Shown here: positions 24,132-36,388 of the stretch, piece by piece
Numbering within the stretch: the stretch's first letter is position 1
How the letters are laid out: each line of letters starts with the position of its first letter
Origin: Antitrichia curtipendula
Taxonomy: Eukaryota > Streptophyta > Bryopsida > Hypnales > Leucodontaceae
Length of the DNA stretch: 64,000 nucleotides
Direction: 5' to 3'
Assembly (NCBI GenBank): GCA_951230915.1
Contig: OX579637.1
Coordinates: 12,896,001-12,960,000, forward strand
The notes under the pieces: model-generated
What the model was told of the DNA's origin: nothing
Database searches by the model: none
The model's input: only the letters and a program-made list of their open reading frames with translations
Position numbers and translations under genes: made by a program

Positions 24132-24564
24132 CTCGTAATAGTTCTTTCCCTCCGATCTCGGTTTTCTTCAGACCCAAAACGGTGGCAACGCCAGGGATCT
24201 CCGCAGCCTCCCTCGCGTCCGCAGCCTCTACAGTTTCCACAGCCCGCGCAGCCTCCTCAACGTTTTCTCGTACTCAAGAGAAAAAAGAGCTAGTGTAATG
24301 TTGCTCATGGCTTAATACAAGAAAAACTCGGATTGGATTTCCCTGATGTCTTTCCTGCCCTGAATTCAGAATAAGGCGAGCGTTCAATGTGTTCAAATGT
24401 TGGATGCATTTTAGAAGAACATGCCGCAATACATCCCCAATAATGTGTACGTGCAGCCCTTTACTATGAAAGTTGACTACATTAGAGGGAGGCCGTGCAC
24501 ACCCGGATTTGAACACAAGCATTTCCATATTCGACTCGCCAAGCGTGCTAGTGCGATTCGCCAC
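24132..24564 (-). pseudogene. transposase copy 1, candidate 5' exon (left arm)
   Basis: A minus-strand frame of about 144 codons with one TGA (near 24275) runs to a good donor, ATTACGAG|GTAAGA, at 24132/24131. The first part (96 codons) includes NVVNFHSKGLHVHIIG and is unrecognised. The last part reads NVEEAARAVETVEAADAR, then PGVATVLGLKKTEIGGK, a charged helix. Plus-strand ORFs overlap it (24080-24298 and 24473-24697), so which strand codes is uncertain. The sequence is identical in the right arm. Exon status is inferred from the donor and from the loosely similar 55927-56020. Confidence 0.35.
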
Positions 24565-24699
24565 TGATAATCAAAAATTCCATGCATTCAAGGAAGGTAT
24601 CAAGGCGCACTTCTCGATGGAGGAAAACATGACTCGCGTGCCGGATTTTGTCAGTGACAAGGTGATCTCGATTCTACACCCTCATTGTGAATATTGACT

Positions 24700-25809
24700 G
24701 GTCCACTTTCTGAAGATTGTTGTGCTACGAGTAGAATTGTTGCACGGTTTTCAAGTAGCCAATGATGCTTTCCACAAAGTGGATCAAGTATCAAATTCCA
24801 GGCAATAAGTGGTTAAGGTGAGACCAGAAGCCACTATGGCCGGGACGCCTTATACGGTTCACAATCATAGGGATGTTTTGGTGTTCCCTTCCCTGTTTTT
24901 TTGAAGATATGAAACTTATTGTAGGGTTACAGAATGATTTAGGCTTAGGCAACATGGATTTCATTTCAAGCCGTAGGGTTTAGGGTGCTACGGTTCAATG
25001 TTCTCAATAGTAGTGACAAGCAGCTACTAAATAATATCCATAATTTAATTTAGTCAGAGGCTCATACTTACAATCATCCCTAACCTCAAAGATAATAAAT
25101 TACACAAAATAGCAAAATTATTCGGTTCACTTCAGTTCCCTAACAATCAATTATTTGGATTGCCTAAATTCAAAAAGTTATTGTTAGTAGAAGTTAGCCA
25201 TGATCATGATCAAATTAAATCAAGGAATAATTATCTCTAAAAATGTTATCGGCTATACACATAGTAGGAGGGGCATGAGCCCCGATTACACCTAAACCTA
25301 ATTCAAAAGTATCATAATTATTCTTGAACAACTACGTAAGAATTATATTCATATACTAGTGTCAAATGTTGAGAAATTACAGTGACATTATTTATTTTAC
25401 ACTCTAATTTCAAAATTCTCTTCGGACTCATGAACACTCCAATTACCAATAATTTAATTTAGAGTCTCATATTAATACCTCAATTCCCACTCCAAGTTTA
25501 TAAACGTGTTACACAAACCCTTAGTTATTAATCGTCGATAGTACAATCATACAATATACAATGAAAACAGTGGCTACCTAAAGTGAAATTGAGTTCCAAT
25601 CAAAAAATTAAAGTTTAAATTGATTAGATAGGGGTTACTAAAGGTTTACAATTCAAGACAAGCAACAAATAAAACCAGTCATAAGATCATACTCTACGTG
25701 AATGGAGGTCGATGCAATGCAACTTACATCACTGATACACATAATGGATTAAAATTTAAACAGTCAAATTACAAAAATCAATAGAACAAAAGGGCACATG
25801 ACTATCACA
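24700..25809. other. unique spacer between candidate exon and satellite; no gene seen
   Basis: It is AT-rich and duplicated base for base in the right arm (60383-61490). A palindromic GGGTTTAGGG/CTACGG stretch lies near 24968-24995. No coding frame is convincing. Confidence 0.5.
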
Positions 25810-28800
25810 CATGGGGTTTTAGAATAAAAACCTAAAAGTCCCCAATTCCATTTAGTTATGAATTTCAAGTGTCCTTGACATGTCCAACTTCTCCCTATTT
25901 TTTTGGCCACTTTGCTACGTGAATTATCAAACATTAGAAATGTGGGTTTCCATGAAGAACACGACTCACTCAAGTGTGCCATGATTAGTGAATACTGTGA
26001 ATCCATGGGGTATTAGAATTAAAACCTAAGTGTCCCCATTTCCATTTAGTCATGAATTTCAAGTGTCCTTGACATTTCCAACTTCTCCCTAACTTTTTTG
26101 GGTTCCTTTGCCACGTGAATTGTCAAACATTGAAGACATGGGTTCCCAAGGAGAACAAGACTCACTTAAGTGTGTCATGATTAGTGAATACTGTGAATGA
26201 ATGGGATCTTAGAGTTAGAACCTAAGAGTCCCCAATTCCATTAAGTCATGAATTTCAAGCGTACATGACATTTCAATGCTCCCTATTTTTCTGGACCTCT
26301 CTGGGACGTGAATTGTCAAACATTGGAGACGTGGGTTCCTAAGGAGAACACGACTCACTCAAGTGTACCATGATTAGTGAGTACTATGAATGCATGGGAT
26401 TTTAGAATTAAAACCTAAGAGTCCCTAATTCCATTTAGTCATGAGTTTCAAGTGTCCTTGACATTTCCAACTTCTTCCCAATTTATTAGGCGTCTTTACT
26501 ATGTGAATTGTCATTCATTTTAAACGTAGGTTCCTAAAGAAAACACGACTCACTCAAGTGTGCCATGATTAGTGAATTCAGTGAATGCACGGGGTTTTAG
26601 AATTAGAACCTAAAATTTCTCAATTCCATTTAGTCATGAGTTTTAAGTGTCCTTGACATTTCTAACTTCTCCCAATTTTTTTGGGCCTCTTTGGCACGTG
26701 AATTGTCAAACATTGGAAACGTGGGTTCCCAAAGAGAACATAACTCACTCAAGTGCGCCATGATTAGTGAATTCTGTGAATGCATGGGGCATTAGAAACA
26801 AAACCTAAAAGTCCCCAACTCCATTTAGTCATGAATTTCAAGTGTCCTTGACATTTCTAAATTCTTTGTTTTTTATTGGGCCTCTTTGGCACGAGAACTG
26901 TCAACTGTTTGAAACATAGGATCCGAAGGAGAACACGACTCACTCAAGTGCGCCATGATTAGTTAATTATGTGAATGCATGGGGTTTTAGAATTAAAACC
27001 TAAAAGTCCCCAATTTCATTTAGTCATGAGTTTCAAGTGTCCTTGACATTTCTAAATTCTCCTGATTTTTTTGGACCTCTTTGGCATGTGAATTTTCAAA
27101 CATTGAAGACGTGGATTTCCTAGAAGAACATGACTCACTCAAGTGCGCCATGATTAGTTAATACTCTCAATGCATGGGGTTTTAGAATTAAAACCTAAAA
27201 GTCCCCAATTCCATTTAGTAATGCGTTTCAAGTGTCCTTGACATTTCCAATTTCTCCCAATTTTTTTGGGCCTCTTTGGCACGTGAATTGTCAAACATTA
27301 GAGACGTAACTTTCTAAGAAGAACACGACTCACTCAAGTGTGCTATGATTAGTGAATACTATAAATGCATGGGATTTTAGAATTAAAATCTAAGAGCCCC
27401 TAATTCCATTTAGTCATGAGTTTCTAGTGTCCTTGACATTTCCAACTTCTTCCTAATTTTTTGGGCGTCTTTACTCTGTGAATTGTCATTCATTTGAAAT
27501 GTGGTTTCCTAAAGAGAACACGACTCACTCAAGTGTGCCATGATTAGTGAATTTTGTAAATGCATGGGGCATTAGAAACAAAACCTAAAAGTCCCCAACT
27601 CCATTTAGTCATGAGTTTCAAGTGTCTATGACATTTCCAAATTCTTTGTATTTTATTGGGCCTCTTTGGCACGAGAACTGTCAATTGTTTGAAACATGGG
27701 TTCCTAAAGAGAACACGACTCACTTAAGTGCGCCATGATTAGTTAATACTCTGAATGCATGGGGTTTTAGAATTAAAAACTAAAATTCCTCAATTTCATT
27801 TAGTCATGTATTTTAAGTGTCCTTGACATTTCCAACTTCTCCATATTTTTTTGGGCCTCTTTGGCACGTGAATTGTCAAACATTGGAGACGTGGGTTTCC
27901 AAGGTAAATATGACTCACTCAAGTGCGCCATGATTAGTTAATATTATGAATGCATGGGGTTCTAGAATTAAAACCTAAGAGTCCCCAATTCCATTTAGTC
28001 ATGAAGTTAGAGTGGCCTTAACATTTCCAACTTCTTCCAATTTTTTTGGGCCTCTTTGGCAGGTGAATTGTCAAGCATTGGAGACGTGGGTTCTTGAAGA
28101 GAACACGATTCACTGAAGTGCGCCACAATTAGTTAATACTGTGAATGCATGGGGTTCCAAAATGAAAACCTAATAGTCCCCAGTTCCATTTAGTCACGAA
28201 GTTAGAGTGTCCTTGACATTTCCAACTTCTCCCAATTATTTTGGGCTTCTTTGGCAAGTGAATTGTGAGACATTGGAGATGTGGGTTTCCAAAGAGAACA
28301 TAACTCACTCTAGTGCGCCATGATTAGTGAATTCTGTAAATGCATGGGGTGTTAGAAACAATACCTAAAAGTCTTCAATTCCATTTAGTCATGAATTTCA
28401 AGTGTCCTTGACATTTCCAACTTCTCTCTATTTTTTTGGGCCCTTTGGCACGAGAACTATCAAATATTGGGGCCATGGGATTCCAAGGTGAATACAACTC
28501 ACTCAAGTGCGCCGAAATTAGTGAATTCTCTGAATGCATGGGGTTTTAGAATGAAAACCTAAGAGTCCCCAATTCCATTTAGTCATGAATTCAATTGTCC
28601 TTGACATTTCTAACTTCTCTTTATTCTTTTGGGCCTCTTTGGCACGTGAATTGTCAAACATTGAAAACGTAGGTTTTCAAGGAGTGTACGACTTTTTTAA
28701 GTATGACATGATTAGTAAATTTTGTGAATGCATGGTGTTTTAGAAATAAAACCTAAGATTCTCCAATTCCATTTAGTCATGAGTTTTAAATGTCTTTAAC

Positions 28801-31800
28801 ATTTCCAACTTCTCCCTCTTTTGGGGGGCCTCTTTACTACGTGAATTGTCAAGCATTGGAGACATGGTTTCCTAAGGAGAACACGAATCACTCAAGTGCG
28901 CCATGATTAGTTTTTACTATGAATGCATGGGGTTCTAGAAATAAATCCTAAAAGTCCCCAATTCCATTTAGTCATGAATTTTAAGTGTCTTTGACAGTTC
29001 CAAATTCTCTCTATTTATTGGGGGCTACTTTGGCACGTGAATTGTTAAACATTAGAGACGTAACTTTCTAAGGAGAACACCACTCACTCAAGTGTTCTAT
29101 GATTAGTGAATACTATAAATGCATGGGGTTTTAGAATTAAGTCCTAGGAGTCCCTAATTCCATTTAGTTATGAATTTCAAGTGCCCTTGACATTTCCAAC
29201 TTCTCCCTATATTTTTGGGCCTCTTTGGCACAAGAACTGTCAAACATTGGGGACGTGGGATTCCAAGGTGAACACAATTCACTCAAGTGCGCCGACATTA
29301 GTGAATTCTCTGAATGCATGGGGTTTTAGAATGATAACCTAAGAGTCCCCAGATTCATTTAGTCATGAATTTTAAGTGCCCTTGGCATTTCTTACTTCTC
29401 TCTATTTTTTTGGGCCTCTTTGGCATGAGAACTATCAAAAATTGGAGGCGTGGGATTCCAAGGAGAACACGACTCAATCAAGTGCGCCATGATTAGTTAG
29501 TATTGTGAATGCATGGGGTTCTAGAATGAAAACCTAAGAGTCCCCAATTCCATTTAGTCCTGAATTTCAAGTGTCATTGGCATTTCCAACTTCTCCCTAT
29601 TTTCTTGGGCCCCTTTGGCATGTGAATTGTCAAACATTGAAGACTTGAATCTCCAAGGAGAACACGACTCACTCAAGTGCGCCATCATTAGTTAATATTG
29701 TGAATGAATGGGGTCTTTTCATTAGAATCTAAAAGTTCCAAATTTTATTTAGTCATGAATTTCAAGTGTACATGACATTTCAATGCTCCCTATTTTTCTG
29801 GACCTCTCTGGGATGTGAATTGTCAAACACTGGTGACGTGGATTTCCAAGCAGAACACAATTCATTCACGTGCGCCATGATTAGTAAATTTTGTGAATGC
29901 ATGCAATTTTAGAATTAAAACCAAAGAGTCCCTAATTCCATTTAGTCATGAATTTCAAGTGTCCTTGACATTTCCAACTTCTGCCTATTATTATGGGCCT
30001 CTTTGGCACGTGAATTGTCAAACATTGGAAACGTAGGTTCTCACGTAGAACAGGGTTTATTCAAGTGTGCCATGATTAGTGAATATAATGAATGCATGCG
30101 GTCTTAGAATTAAAACTAAAAAAGTCTTCATTTCCATTTAATCATGAATTTCAAGTGACCTTGACATTTCTAACTTCTCCCTATTTTTTTGGATCTCTTT
30201 GCCTTGTAAATTGTCAAAGATTGAAGACATGGGTTTCCAAGGAGAACAAGACTCACTTAAGTGTGCCATTATTAGTGAATACTGTGAATGAATGGGGTCT
30301 TAGAGTTAGAATCTAAGAGTCCCCAATTCCATTAAGTCATGAATTTCAAGTGTACAGGACATTTCAATGCTCCCTATTTTTCTAGACCTCTCTGGGTTGT
30401 GAATTGTCAAACATTGGAGACGTGGGTTCCTAAGGAAAACATGACTCACACAAGTGCGCCATGATTAGTTAGTACTGTGAATGCATGGGATCTTTGAATT
30501 AAAACCTAAAAGTCTCCAATTTGATTTAGTCATGAATTTCAAGTGTCCTTGACATATTTAACTTCTGCTTGTTTTTTGGGCCTCCTCGGCACATGAATTC
30601 TCAAACATTAGAGACTTGGGCTCCCAAGGAGAATACTAGTCACTCAAGTGTGCCCTGATTAGTGAATTCAGTGAATGCACGGGGTTTTAGAACTAAAATC
30701 TAAGAGTCTCCATTTCCATTTAGTCATGGATATCAAGTGTCCTTGACATTTCCAACTTCTCCCTATTTTGTTGGGCCTCTTTGGCACATGAATTGTCAAA
30801 CATTGGAAACGTGGGTTTCCATGGAGAACACGAGTCACTCAAGTGTGCCATGATTAGTGAATTTTGTGAATGCATGGGATCTTAGAATTAATACCTAAAC
30901 GTCCCCAATTCGAATTAGTCATGAATTTTAAGTGTACATGACATTTCAATGCTTCCTATTATTCTGGACCTCTCTGGGATATGAATTGTCAAACACTAGA
31001 GACGTGGATTCCCAAGCAGAACACAATTCAATCACGTGCGCCATAATTAGTAAATTTTGTGAATGCATGGGGTTTTAGAATTAAAACCAAAGAGTCCCTA
31101 ATTCCATTTAGTCATGAATTTCAAGTGCCCTTGACATTTCCAAATTCTCCTTATTTTTTTGGGCCTCCTTGGCACGTGAATTGACAAACACTGGAAACAT
31201 GGGTTTCCAAGGAGAACACGACTCACTCAAGTGCGCCATGAATAGTTAGTATTGTGAATGCATGGGGTTCTAGAATGAAGACCTAAGATTCTCCAACTTC
31301 ATTTAGTCATGAATTTCAAGTTTCCTTGACATTTCCAACTTCTCTTTATTCTTTTGGGCCTCTTTGGCACGTGAATTGTCAAACAATGGAGACGTGGGTT
31401 CTCAAGGAGAATAAGACTCACTCAAGTACGCCAAGACTAGTGAATTCTCTGAATGCATGGGGTTTTAGAATTAAAACCTAAGATTTCCTAATTCCGTTTA
31501 CTCTTGAATTTCAAGTGTCTTTGATATTCTAAAATTCAATCTATTTTTTGGGGGCTACTTTAGCACGTGAATTATCAAACGTTAGAGACGTAAGTTTTCT
31601 AGGAGAACAGGACTCATTCAAGTGTGCCATGATTAGTGAATATTGTGAATCCATAGGGTTCTAGAATTAAAATCTAACAGTCCCCATTTCCATTTAGTCA
31701 TGAATTTCAAGTGTCCTTGACATTTCCAACTTCTCCCTATTTTTTTTGAGCCCCTTTGCCACGTGAACTGTCAAACATTTGAAATGTGGGTTCCCAAGGA

Positions 31801-33205
31801 GAACACAACTCACTCAAGTGCGCCCCGATTAGTGAATAGTGTGAATGCATGGGATTTTAGCATTAAATCCTAAAAGTTTTCAATTCGATTTTGTCATGAA
31901 TTTTAAGTTTTCTTGACATTTCAAACTTCTCTCTATTTTCTTAGGCCCTTTTGGCACGTGAATTGTCAAACATTCGAGACGTGGTTTTCCAAGGAGGACA
32001 CAACTCAATCAAATGTGCCATTGTTAGTTAATATTGTGAACGCATGCGGTCTTACAATTAAAACCTAATAGTCTCCAATTCCACTTAGTCATGAATTTCA
32101 AGTGACCTTGACACTTCCAAGTTCTCCCTGTTTTTTTGGGCCTATTTGCCTCGTGAGTTGTCAAACATTGGAGACGTGGGTTTCCAAGGAGAACACGACT
32201 CAATCAAATGCGCCATGATTAGTTAGTACTGTGAATGCATGGGGTTCTAGAATGAAAACCTAAGATTCCCCAATTCCATTTAGTCATGAGTTTCAAGTGT
32301 CCTTGACATTTCCAACTTCTTCCTATTTTTATGGGCCTTTTTGCCACGTGAATTTTCAAACATTGGAAATGTGGGTTCCCATGTAGAACTGGACTCACTT
32401 ATGTGTGCCATGACTAGTGAATACTGTGAATGTATGGGGTCTTAGAATTAAAACCTGAGAGTCCCCAATTCCATTTAGTCATGAATTTAAAGTATACTTG
32501 ACATTTCCAAATTCTTCCTGTTTTCTCTGGACCTCTTTGGGACGTGAATTGTCAAACATTGGAGACGTGGGTTCCCAAGCAGAACATGATTCACTCAAGT
32601 GTGCCATGATTAGTGAATTTTGTGAATGCATGGAGTATCAAAATTAACACCTAAGAGTCCCCAATTTGAATTGGTCATGAATTTTGAGTGTCCTTGACAT
32701 TCTAAATTCTCCAAGGGGGGTTGGGCCTCTTTACTACATGAACTGTCAAACATTGGAGACATCGGTTTCCAAGGAGAACACGACTCACTTAAATGTGCCA
32801 TGATTAGATAGTATTGTGAATGCAGGGGTCTTAGAACTAAAACCTAAAAGTCTCCAATTCCATATAGTGAGGAGTTTCAAGTGACCTTGACATTTGCAAG
32901 TTCTCCCTATTTTTTGGGGCCTCTTTACCACGTGAACTGTCAAACATTAGAGACGTGGGTATCCAAGGAGATCACGACTCATTCAAGTGTGCCATGATTA
33001 GTTAGTATTGTGAATGCATGGAGTTTTAGAAACAAAGCCTAAGAGTTTCCAATTCCATTTAGTGATGAGTTTCAATTGTCCTTGACATTTTCAACTTCTC
33101 TCTATTTTTTTGGGCCTCTTTGGCACGTGGATTATCAAACATTGGAGACGTGGGTTTCCAAGGAGAACACGACTGACTCAAGTGCGCCACGATTAGTTTA
33201 GAAAC
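25810..33205 (+). repeat. ~195-bp satellite, about 38 tandem monomers
   Basis: The anchor TTTAGTCATGA recurs at 26047, 26243, 26436, 26631, 26826 and 27021 (catg at 26051, 26247, 26440, 26635, 26830, 27025), so the unit is 193-196 bp. Conserved blocks are CACGTGAATTGTCAAACATT, GACGTGGGTT, ACGACTCACTCAAGTGCGCC, GAATGCATGGGGTTTTAGAA and TCCTTGACATTTCCAACTTC. Monomers differ by about 10-20%, so the array is not freshly amplified. It begins on the 5' side of transposase copy 1. Confidence 0.95.
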
Positions 33206-34894
33206 CAGGAAATTAGATACATAGCAGGAATAAAGTAAATCTAGTTCAAATCATCCAAGCCTCTGGTGCATGTGACATTTTATGGCTAAAATTGGTCTGA
33301 GGGAGTATGTTGAGGTCCTAATTTCATTCCCGGTGATAGGTTTCACTTTCCCTATAGTATCAAAGAAATAGCGGAAATTCCAATTGCTGGCCTACAGAGA
33401 TTACAAACTTGAGACTGACCTGTAAGAAGAATCTACGGGTATAATATAGATTTATAGGGTGAAAATCACATTTAGAACTCAATGGCAAAAACAGTTTGCC
33501 ATGATTTTCTTGTATATGAAAGATTTTCTAGTTGCCAAAAATAAAAGGAGAAGGCGGAATTTGATTCTCCTCTGACCTTTGTGCAAAGTCAAAATATAAA
33601 CTTGCACATCCTTTGTAGAATTCCATGAGTGGTTCCACAAAAAGTCCTGGATTTTACTAACTTGAAGAAAATATCCTTCCGAACGGTCAACCGCCAAATC
33701 CTATAATGAAAAATTTCTAAAAATTACCCAAGTTGTGATAAAATCTCACAAAAAATTAGAATAGATTATGCTAAGAAGAAGCTCCAATCAGTTTCAAGAC
33801 ATTTTGATAGCCAGAAGACCTAGAACTGGCAAAATCTTCCCCAAACCGGCAAATTTAAAGTTTATCGTGGAGTTGACCAATATACCAGGAGCGTACAAAG
33901 TCGGAATGAGGCCCAAGTTAGGTCTTTTCTTAGTCCCTTATACCTACTTAAGACCCTAGGTTAGTTACTTTCTTCAGAAAGGTCAAACTCCAGAAGTTGG
34001 ATTTTTTTATTCCTTTTAGGTTTCAGTTGCCGCTAGCTTTTTGTGAATTTTTAGTGGATGAAAAGGGGTAAAGATTTGTTTAGAACTATAAATGGTCTTC
34101 TGAAGCCAATGGCGCAATCCGTTTGTGATTTGGAGTCTTTCTCCAAAAGTTAGAGTTTGGGACCAACGTAGAAAGTCAAAACTTAAATATTAGGATGAAA
34201 ATCTTAGTTGATAAGTTGACGGCTTAGAAATTGAAGGGAGGTGAGCAAACTTGGGAAAGTATTTAAGGGGGCTCATTTTCTTCTCATTCTACCCCCTTAG
34301 GTTCATTTTGAACCTTTTGGATCCACCACCTTATACGATTTAGTTGGATTTTGGCCAGTTTGTGCCACCTTGCCAAAATCTTGTGTTTTTGGAGCATTTT
34401 TAAGCTCCCATCTTGTATGTTTGTTGAAACTTTGAAGGACTTGGAGTCCCTTTAAGTTTTGCTAACATTTGTTTGTGTTTTGTTGAATTTTGTTGTATAC
34501 TTGTGGAAGCTTTTGTTGAGTTTCTTTTAAACACCTTGTACTAATTCTAGAAGTTCTCCTCTTGTGATTGGCGATGCCGCTTAGGGGAGTCCTTTAGCTT
34601 CTTTTATCTCCTCCAAATTGTACTAATTTATCTTGTGTTAGTGGCATAACTCATTGGATGGTTATACCGCCAAGTTGTGCACTAATTTGTATTGGTGCCC
34701 TGTACAAACTAACACTCACTTGTTATCTTGGTTTTTTGGTGTGGTTATTTGGCCTCCATATTTTTTTAAAGCAAGTAGCTCTTGAGAAATTTGTTTAGAA
34801 TTTTCCCATGTTTAAAACCACGATGGAGCTTTGAATCCATAAATTCTTAAGTTTATAGAATTTTGTATGATTTTAGAAATCACAACGGAGCTTT
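33206..34894 (+). other. no gene; possible LTR or leader-like sequence
   Basis: The satellite stops inside a monomer at about 33205. From about 33308 (TGTTGAGGTCC) the sequence looks like low-coding LTR or leader DNA, with pyrimidine-rich stretches and weak ORFs only. The repeated phrase ACGATGGAGCTTTGAATC occurs near 34820 and again near 35208. No matching second LTR was found. Confidence 0.3.
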
Positions 34895-35149
34895 AAGGCC
34901 TTATTTGTTATATTTGGACAAATGGTAGTCTCAATTTTATCCTCGAGTCGAAGATAAACAGTCATAATTATTCAATTTTGAGACTATTTGCAAATTTGAG
35001 ACTTTAAAATATTACTGTGTATAAAAACCTTTCATTGCCAAAAGGTTGCAGTCTCAATTTATCCTCGACTCAAGGATAAATCCATACAATTGTTTTAGGG
35101 CAAAAGTCTCAAAATCTGTCGATTGTCCAATTATAATGAATAAGGCCTT
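34895..35149. mobile_element. ~255-bp MITE with ~27-bp terminal inverted repeats
   Basis: The left end is AAGGCCTTATTTGTTATA. The right end reverse-complements to AAGGCCTTATTCATTATA, and both continue TTGGACAA. CTTT lies on both sides. Inside are two palindromes, TTATCCTCGAGTCGAAGATAA (34938) and TTATCCTCGACTCAAGGATAA (about 35059), with ~120-bp spacing. This is the same motif type and spacing as the 12291-13094 array. The superfamily is uncertain (hAT or Harbinger type). Confidence 0.65.
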
Positions 35150-35344
35150 CTTTGAAACCCCTTGGTTTTAGTTTTAGTTTTCAAATTTGTAAAATTCCCC
35201 GTTCACGATGAAGCTTTGAATCTAATAAAGGGGGGAAAATTGTGGATTATAAGCCCAAGTATAGTTTTGTTTTTTTTGTAAGAAATAAATTTCTATAGGT
35301 TTAAAGGCAAAAAATTCACGCCTAATGTTCATTTTTTTCCAAAA

Positions 35345-35850
35345 ATCCCCTAACTCTCAAGGAGTTCAGGGCTGGACAAGGCCATCACCCCATGTCCAGG
35401 GCCAAAACCAGTTGGGAAGGCCATACCCCCGGCCACGTCCGGCCTGCCAACCTCTGCCAAAGGCCGGCTCTCTTCTAGGCAAGGACATGGCATTATCCCC
35501 CACCCAGCTCAAGGGGAGCCCTGTTGGGAAGGGGCATTAATCCCCCCCATCCAATTGGAAGCCCGTTGGAACAAGGCATTCATCCCCTCGTCCAATCGAG
35601 ACAGCCCAAACCCAGCTAGGACAAGGCACTGATCCCCCCGCCTAGACTGTAGGAGACCCCGGTTGAGCCGGAGCATTGATCTCCTCGACTCAGTGAGCAT
35701 GGGGGTTGAAGCTCCTGGTCAATTGGCTAGGCTGGAAAGCTCCCCTTGAATGGCAGGTTGGTTTGCTAGGCGGACCCCCTCCTGTGGGCTTCCCCGCTAG
35801 CAAACAAAGCACTGAGCAACGCCTGCCGCTCCAGCCTGACAGGTATCTTC
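35345..35850 (+). repeat. GC-rich minisatellite, roughly 7-8 units of ~50 bp
   Basis: The phrase ACAAGGCATT(G/C)ATCCCCCC and variants recur near 35375, 35415, 35485, 35535, 35572, 35625 and 35668. The block is strikingly GC-rich against AT-rich flanks. Several frames are open across it because of the repeat, but none looks like a gene. Confidence 0.7.
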
Positions 35851-35859
35851 TGTAATGCC

Positions 35860-36388
35860 ACAAATTCTCCCTAGCTCTTTAAAAACTTTGATTTTTTATT
35901 AGTTTTTAGTTCTTAATTGTTAAAAACTACAAATTAGCATTGGGGAAGAGAGAAGTTAGACACAAATTAAAGGGAGGAAGGGAGATAAGAAAAGTTCTAC
36001 GCAACGTCAACACCTTCCAAACACTCAATCTCTTTTGCACCAACTTGAACTATCAATCAACTTAGAGAATGAGAATGATGAGATTTGAGAGAAGCAAGAA
36101 GGATTAGTAACAAGAAGAAATTGGAAGGTACACAAGAAAGTCTTAGAAAAGTAAACAAAGATCATTGGAAGAAAGATTAGCGGCAAAATAGTCAGCAAAA
36201 AATATAGAATAGGTGTTAGAAAATCCTTAAGTACTCAAAGTCAATAGTTAGAAAAATACAAAGAGGATAGAATAGTCTTGGGAGAAAAAAGGGAGAATGG
36301 AAAGATTAGAAAGATAGAAAATTAGTTGACTTTGGCTTAGCCAAAAGTTTGTAAAAAACATCAAAGCTTATAATAAAAAAACAAAAAC
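35860..36388 (+). other. purine-rich leader-like region
   Basis: From about 35940 to 36330 the plus strand is strongly purine-rich (repeated AGAAG, GGAAAG, AGAGAAG). It precedes the ATG at 36389 and could be its 5' untranslated region. No coding signal was seen. Confidence 0.35.

Larger units (their letters stand above)
19028..26470. repeat. left arm of a large inverted duplication
   Basis: It is the reverse complement of 59722-64000, apart from element A (about 19144-22414), which is missing on the right. From about 23096 to 26200, positions pair at a constant sum of 86192 with almost no mismatches seen. Outside 23096, identity falls to roughly 85-98%. Homology ends inside the satellite near 26470, and continues outwards past the window on the right. 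Confidence 0.9.

Noticed and set aside
25764..26006. An 80-codon minus-strand frame duplicated at 60186-60428
   Set aside because: It reads through satellite monomers and spacer; similar frames recur in other monomers (for example 32610-32801), so it follows from the repeat.
33308..34730. A complete LTR
   Set aside because: TGTTGAGG at the start is LTR-like, but no partner copy, primer binding site or clear CA end was found in the window.
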